A DNA stretch of 64,000 nucleotides. Origin: Coffea arabica (Eukaryota; Streptophyta; Magnoliopsida; Gentianales; Rubiaceae). The notes below the pieces were generated by a model that was not told the origin of the DNA, did no database searches, and saw only the letters and a program-made list of their open reading frames with translations. Positions within the stretch are counted from its first letter, which is position 1; the number at the start of each line of letters is the position of its first letter. The translations under genes and the position numbers were made by a program. Below, piece after piece: positions 58,279 through 64,000 of this stretch. The stretch spans positions 5,372,501 to 5,436,500 of the forward strand of contig NC_092323.1 in assembly GCF_036785885.1 (NCBI RefSeq), given 5' to 3'.

Positions 58279-59296
58279 ACCAACACTGACTCAAGTCAGC
58301 CAAAAAATTATAAAAACAGATGGAGAAAACGAGGGGTATTGGAGAGCTTCGAAGTCAGGAAAAACTCAGTTGGACGGTCACCCACAGCAGGGAAGGGAAT
58401 GCCGTGAGGTAACACACACTTGCAGAGGATCAGGAACCGGACAACCCCGCACATATGCCATTAAAATCTTTCAAGGACTCAATGCATAATCAATTTGATA
58501 TGAAGAACTGTAAGTCTAATCCGAATTTTACCGTATATAATCAAAAGTACACAAAGAAAGTTGTACTAGCTACGTGCATCGATTTCTCTGTTGGTTGGCC
58601 ATTTTTTTTCTATCTTCCTTCAATGTTTATTTTCTGGGGTGGGTTTTGGTGTAAAATCTGATTGGGAAGTACAAGGGCAATGAATGCGTGGGAGCAAAAT
58701 TTGCACTGGGTGTTGGTTTTATGGAAGTAGTAGTACTCAGGTAACTCAACACACCGCTCTGCTGCTTCTGTACTAAGTAGTACTTAATGCCAGTAAATTG
58801 TTTTTATTCCTTTTTTTGCATCCACAGAATTAAGATTAAGATGGTAGTAATTGCAGAATTTGATGATTTTAGAATTTCCTCATATTACTAGGGCTCAGCC
58901 ACACCTACTACGTATACGTAATTATTTCTTGGTTCGCGTTAATGTGATTACTATTAGAAATAACAGCACTTATATTATTAAGGAAAGAAATGCTGACAAT
59001 TAATTTTTTGAAAAAATAAAAATAAAAAGCTTGGGAATTGACTCAAGAGTCGTACATCCCAATTCTTGATTACTTTAATTTTCTGTTTCGAAGACGGCAT
59101 TGATGATTGATTTTCTGCTATAGTTAGTGATTGTATGTATAACTTAAAGCTAGTGTATATGTGTGTATATATATATATATCTATATTTTTCAAAGTAAAC
59201 AACTAGGTGAATTCCCATGCTATCATCCTCATGTCAAAAGATTAAAATAAAATAAAAGAAAATGAATTTCAAGTGTAGCAATAAATCGAAGAAGAA

Positions 59297-59530
59297 TCTG
59301 ATTTTTTTTCCCGGATACGATAAATCTGCATTTATTCTATGCTATGAAAAGGGGGGACCTAAAGAGATTTAAGGAAAAATCGACGGAGACTAAACTACTA
59401 CCGGTGTTAGACGAAAACCATTTTAAAGTGGCAGACCACATATAGTGACGGATGGTTGGAGGCAAGGTTTGAATGCTTGACCTCCTATCCCAAATCCACC
59501 TAGCCAAACTCAGCGGTTAAATCCGATTAA
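59297..59530 (-). mobile_element. possible tRNA-derived SINE
   Basis: On the minus strand, GAGTTTGGCTAGGTGG resembles an RNA polymerase III A box and CATTCAAACC, about 30 bases later, a B box. A short poly-A lies at the far end, and AATCTGATT/AATCCGATT words sit at both sides. The matches are loose, so this is tentative. Confidence 0.3.
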
Positions 59531-62104
59531 TTAATCATATAGCGTATGAGTTGTTTTTCTTCTTTCCAACTGGATGATAGGTCTGCTTGCGGAGGCCAAT
59601 AGTCATCCTTTCCAGAATTGAGCTGTGAAGTAGATATGTGTCAATCGCCAAGCTACTAATTTTAGACTTGCAATTCTAGCATGGTCCATGGACGGTTGAG
59701 AATGCGCAGTTCCCCCACCATTACCAATATTCTTTATTGCTTTATATACCACTGAGTTTGATCTATGATGGGATTCTTTTGGCTTTTCGGATTAATTTTT
59801 TTAATATATATATGTGTGTGTGTGTGTTCTTTCATGAAGAACCGATGTGATGGTACGTGATGAACCCCTCCAATAGAATTTACAATTCCGGTAATCTCAT
59901 TGGATTTGCAAGAAAATCAATCAATTCTTGCCCTTTATTTGGCTCAGCCGTCGCAATCGTCGGAAATCTGATACAATACAGCTCTAACACTACTAAAATT
60001 ACACTACTCCTATTTCTTGGAAATGGATCAAGTCCGGTGGGTTGGAATGGTGGTTATAGCGTGGTCCACAACGTAGGAGGCCGATGCATGCGGGGTTCGT
60101 CGGATCGATAACTACGTTGCTAGTTGCGACGTCGAGAGATGAATCCCCATTCATTCATACAACAAGAAGGATATTTGTCTCGCGTGTCCGCCCTCTTCAA
60201 TGCATGCTTCCCAAGTTGAAACGACAGTTTTTCCCAGATTTCATTGTTGCTAGTCTCAACTCATCTGATTGCTTTTTCTTTTTTTTTCTCCTTCTCAGAA
60301 TATTAAAATTGTTGAATTTTGCCGTGTCTCCACCACTCAATAGCATGCACTACACAATTTACTCCCATTCCATTTAAAACTGCATCAATATCCACACTAC
60401 CAAGAAAATTCTGCACCGGCGTTGCCACCGCCACAACTCATTAGCAATTTTTTTTTTTAATGCTTGGAACTGTGTGAAATTTTGCTCTGTTGATCCCCAG
60501 TCCTCCCCCATCCCATGCATGCTGATGCAGAATCAATGCCCGTTTAAGAGGTCCGCAAAGATCAGATTGCACCAGGATCAGTCCCACTCATTCGCTGTTA
60601 AAATGAATGTGGTCCTCAGTTGAATAGGGGAACTGGACCATCTATGCCAAGATGGGATATGCCCCCCCCCCCCCCCCCCCAAAACACCCCCAATAAATAA
60701 AATATCAACTCAGGCCCCATTAAGCACCTTACGCGTTAAGTGCAAACTTTTCTCCTGTACTTGCAGACCAAACAGTACACAGACGACCTAAAAGAGCACA
60801 CAGCTACATAGAGGCCTAAATGCTCCAATACAACAAAAGGCTTGGCTAGTTATGAAACCAGGACCAACTCAAGATGATATGAAGGTAATCAATCGTTACT
60901 GTTAGAATGGTTGTCTCATTTTCGAAACTGCAATGGCCTTTGCCAGCACGGGCATAGAGTTAAAGATGGTCCCCAGGGAATCCTAATTTAAGAACTGACT
61001 TGTGTGAATTTTGCACTCAACTAAATTGCCTCGGATTTAAAAAATAAATAAATAAATAACCTAAATTGCCTTGATTGCCGGCAATTCCAGAACACATGCA
61101 CGAGCACCATTCTTCTCCTGTCAATATCACAAAGTCCTAGCCTGCCTTATCCCTGGACACATCTTCACAGTATTGACATCTCTAGCAAGCCAACATGAGC
61201 ATGCTGAAAGTTACAGCATTCTACCAACATTCGTAGTCATAATGTCAGCAATCTTGATAAAATATCTTTGGATCACTGGAGAACTACTCTTGAGCATGCA
61301 TATACCCAACATGCCAAGAGGAACCATACCCTCACCCAATCATCATAAAAGAGAATTCAAAGACTCGAAGCACAACATCACAGGACGCTGCTTGATGCTT
61401 TATTAGACACCAGTTATACAAATACGAAGCCCTTATATTATCATTAACAGATTAGTTCAGAAACCCAAAATATAATTCAGTTGAGACGGTATGCATATAT
61501 ATACATATAGTGCTATGTCAGAGGATGTCAAAAACAGTGATGCACATTGCCAGACATCAGAATACTGTCAACGGAAAACTAACTGGCTCACCTGATACAG
61601 ATTTATTGTCCGCAAAGGATTGTGTTTCTGGAAACAGTAGCTCCCAGCTATTCACGGGTCAAAGACCAACACCAGGAAAGTATTGATCGATCCATCCTTC
61701 AAGTACAAAAACAAGTCGATACAGCCGCAAACACAGCAGCATCCGTAAATCAAAGTGGGTAGCAAATACAACGTAAACTATAGACACCGAACTCCAGAAC
61801 GTGTTATTATATAATAACTCATTTTATGAACCTAACCCCTTCTGCCCTTTTTCCTATCCTCAATCCCCCGAACGTTAAGAAATAGAGACAGGAGATTGCG
61901 CAACCCCATGGTTCTTTACGGCCACAAAACTGTATATTTGTGAGGCTGTGTTGTCCTAAGATCATTATACAACTACTATCCGGTGACGAAAATACAACTT
62001 TTGAGGAGTTATTGCTGAATCATTCTTTTTCTGGAATAGTGGAGTGTAGCTTTCGTTGAATGAAGTTTCTTGATTGATCAATCATTACTCCAACTCAAAC
62101 ATCA

Positions 62105-62126
62105 GAGAGAGAGAGAGAGAGAGAGA
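62105..62126. repeat. GA microsatellite
   Basis: About eleven GA units just beyond the stop codon of the TMEM131-like gene, in its probable 3' UTR. Confidence 0.85.
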
Positions 62127-62161
62127 TTTGAACATAAGTTTTCAATATATATTTTTTATCA

Positions 62162-64000
62162 TTAACCAACTTGATCAGAACAACTTACTGATTCACGTTG
62201 AGCTATTGTCACGAGGGCCTGCGGACCTCTAACAAAAAAGCTATCCGAGTTATTTTGTTCAGCATGGGGTTGCATCCCGGAAATCTCCTTTGATCTATCC
62301 ACAAAAATATGGTCACCCCAAATGTCATACGTAAATTTTTCTTTCAGTTTTGCCTTTTCCTCAACTGTTTTTTGCTCATTTAGTTTGGATCCAGGAGCCC
62401 GGGCATGTGGAGCAATTGTAGATGCTGATGACAAAAAAGAAGGACGACATGACGAGAGTGAGTCAGGCCTACCAGCTTGAGGGAGGGTTGCAGAGGGCAA
62501 TAACACAGGCTTGCCAGGCACTTTATGCAACACATCAGGCTTCTCTTGACTAGAAGTACTCCAAGCATAATTGTTTTCACCACGAGGTTTCAAAGAAATC
62601 TCAGACTGCAAAACTTTTGCCCTGGGTTTAGGGTCAGGGTATCGTTGAATGGCTACAGGTGCAAATGGATTCCTAGCCTGAACAGATTGATTCATATCAG
62701 GGGACAGAGGCCGAGACCTTGTGGGAGTTAAGGATGAGACAGGAGACAAGGGAGATGAAGGTGTCGAATTGCCACTTTGACTACTTGAAACTTCAAAAAG
62801 CCCAGTTACACCATTGCCAGAACTCTTTTTCTTCCTTCGCCTTCTTCCTTTATCTTTACCAGTTTTAACTGTAAGGTTTCCAGCTTGTGATGCATCCTGA
62901 ACATCGGAGCTTTGACCGGTCACAGCATTTGTCATTGAAGAGGATGGAGTCATTTCCTTTCCGTTATCCAAGCAACAACTGCTTTTCTTGTCAAACTCCA
63001 GAGCAGATTTCACAGGCCTAGCAGCAAAACTTGAAACTTGTTCTTTGGTGACAAAACCATCATTATGCATACCAACAGGCTCCAGAAGTAAGGATTCCTC
63101 CTTCCCAACTGATCGCAGCAAACCATTCATTTTGCCAGACAAGGGCAATTTACTGCAGCTTCTATGGCTACGATGGGGGCGGGCAGATTTTCCAGCTTGG
63201 CTTACAGTAGCAATGAAGCTTTTCCCACTCTTAAACATGTAATCTTGGCCAAAAGTCATCAAATGGGGAATGAAGCAAAAAAGAACTAGAGACAAGATAA
63301 AGGCAGCAAGGAGTAAAACGATAGATTTCTTCAGTCGCATCCAGAAAATTGTCTTTTTACAAAAACTAAGCATGTAAACAGGTAGACTTGCTTTCATAGG
63401 TATCACAATGATACCCGTTGCCAAAGATAATTCAAGGTCTCTCTGTACTGTAGCTGCAGAAAAATCAGTCTGAAATGTTATTATGAGCTTTATAGACTTT
63501 CCAGGTTCAAGAACAAAACCTTTGCAATTCTGTACCACAAACCCATCCAGCCCACATTCAGTTCCAGTAACTTTTATGCTTCTAACCTCCAAGGGCAAGT
63601 CCCCCATGTTTTTCGCATATAGCTCTTTTGCCAAAGGCTGAGAGCATGTACGCATGTTGTCATCGATATGATGTAAAAAGTCAGGAGAAGAGATTGTACG
63701 AGGAAGAGGCAAGCTTAACTTGAACTCAACAGCCTGTACAGGTTCAGATTCTTCAAGCAACACTGCAGAAAATGACCCCCCAAATCCTCGCAGAGGTAAC
63801 CACTCCACACCCGAAAGATTGTTCCTTATTAGCAATGAACTCCTCCACCCACATCGATCAGAGGGTTGAAATAGTATTGGACCCAAGGATGCTCTACCAT
63901 AAGGATGTACAAGAGCCTCAGTCAAAGCTCCCTCTGCCACTGAAAAACCATACTTTAAAGGTGAAGCTGATTTATAACCAGTCGAACTCCCAGGTGAGGA
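62162..64000 (-). CDS. TMEM131-like membrane protein (5' part beyond the window)
   Basis: The C-terminal 612 codons of a gene whose frame is open to the right edge; it reads back past 63940, where a GTG (Val) is not a real start. The visible part begins with a beta-rich, Ig-like region (ELYAKNMGDLPLEVRSIKVTG, GFVLEPGKSIKLIITFQTDF) typical of TMEM131-family luminal domains. One membrane segment follows (KSIVLLLAAFILSLVLFCFI, about residues 225-248 of the visible part). A long basic, Ser/Pro-rich cytosolic tail contains KGRRRRKKK and TYDIWGDHIF. TMEM131 proteins are linked to secretory cargo assembly in animals; the plant role is not established. It stops at TAA 62162-62164. It is one uninterrupted exon here. 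Confidence 0.7.
   Translation of the reverse strand, partial: SSPGSSTGYKSASPLKYGFSVAEGALTEALVHPYGRASLGPILFQPSDRCGWRSSLLIRNNLSGVEWLPLRGFGGSFSAVLLEESEPVQAVEFKLSLPLPRTISSPDFLHHIDDNMRTCSQPLAKELYAKNMGDLPLEVRSIKVTGTECGLDGFVVQNCKGFVLEPGKSIKLIITFQTDFSAATVQRDLELSLATGIIVIPMKASLPVYMLSFCKKTIFWMRLKKSIVLLLAAFILSLVLFCFIPHLMTFGQDYMFKSGKSFIATVSQAGKSARPHRSHRSCSKLPLSGKMNGLLRSVGKEESLLLEPVGMHNDGFVTKEQVSSFAARPVKSALEFDKKSSCCLDNGKEMTPSSSMTNAVTGQSSDVQDASQAGNLTVKTGKDKGRRRRKKKSSGNGVTGLFEVSSSQSGNSTPSSPLSPVSSLTPTRSRPLSPDMNQSVQARNPFAPVAIQRYPDPKPRAKVLQSEISLKPRGENNYAWSTSSQEKPDVLHKVPGKPVLLPSATLPQAGRPDSLSSCRPSFLSSASTIAPHARAPGSKLNEQKTVEEKAKLKEKFTYDIWGDHIFVDRSKEISGMQPHAEQNNSDSFFVRGPQALVTIAQRESVSCSDQVG

Larger units (their letters stand above)
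57708..62161. other. intergenic spacer with retro-insertions
   Basis: About 4.4 kb without a supported gene. It holds a poly(A)-tailed retro-insertion (57893-58278), a possible SINE (59297-59530), TA and TG microsatellites near 59160-59180 and 59800-59828, a C-run near 60663-60680 and a GA microsatellite near 62105-62126. ORFs at 59857-60377 and 61071-61406 show no protein-like features. The right end is the 3' flank of the TMEM131-like gene. Confidence 0.6.

Noticed and set aside
59857-60377. ORFs of 84 and 97 codons on the plus strand
   Set aside because: No domain, no splice context and T-rich low-complexity composition. They look like chance open frames.
60663-60680. C-run
   Set aside because: Simple mononucleotide repeat with no further structure.
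61071-61406. 111-codon plus-strand ORF downstream of the TMEM131-like gene
   Set aside because: The Cys/His/Ile-rich product has no recognisable motif and lies in the probable 3' flank of the neighbouring gene.
1-64000. Prokaryotic-type systems, CRISPR arrays, operons
   Set aside because: Regularly spaced direct repeats are absent, genes are intron-rich and all recognised families are plant nuclear ones.

Overview
The window looks like nuclear DNA of a eudicot plant, probably an asterid close to Coffea (that guess is inference only). The genes have many short exons with AT-rich introns. All recognised proteins are plant families. The spaces between genes are packed with small DNA transposons, mononucleotide runs and microsatellites. 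No rRNA, tRNA or CRISPR was recognised.

Layout. A patatin-like lipid acyl hydrolase lies at 545-2419 (minus). A transposon-rich spacer follows. A histidine-phosphatase (phosphoglycerate mutase-like) gene is at 6955-9900 (plus), then a 6.3 kb gene-poor spacer. A CDPK-related protein kinase is at 16255-20727 (plus). A second spacer holds a nest of MITEs. A short-chain dehydrogenase/reductase (SDR) gene at 24661-31139 (minus) is split inside an exon by a complete, apparently very young Ty1/copia retrotransposon (25948-30763). A 24-exon gene at 35826-49554 (plus) encodes the TPLATE-complex subunit TWD40-1 and contains a U12-type AT-AC intron. Directly behind it sits one hAT-like MITE nested in another, with a 100-bp tandem duplication at the junction. 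A 10-exon MIP1/DUF547 gene is at 52155-55731 (minus). Just upstream of it lies a Pack-MULE-like element (56089-57698) carrying both ends of a U-box/ARM ubiquitin-ligase gene. A poly(A)-tailed retro-insertion with a 14-bp target duplication follows. The window ends inside a TMEM131-like membrane protein gene (62162 to the edge, minus).

The genes do not form one pathway; this is an ordinary eukaryotic gene neighbourhood. Exon joins were derived by hand from splice signals, reading phase and family resemblance, and each exon length was checked for phase. The most unusual content is transposon biology (exonic copia insertion with identical LTRs, gene-fragment capture, nested elements with perfect target duplications) and rare splice sites (one AT-AC intron and two GC-AG introns). 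I saw nothing that amounts to a wholly new multi-gene system.
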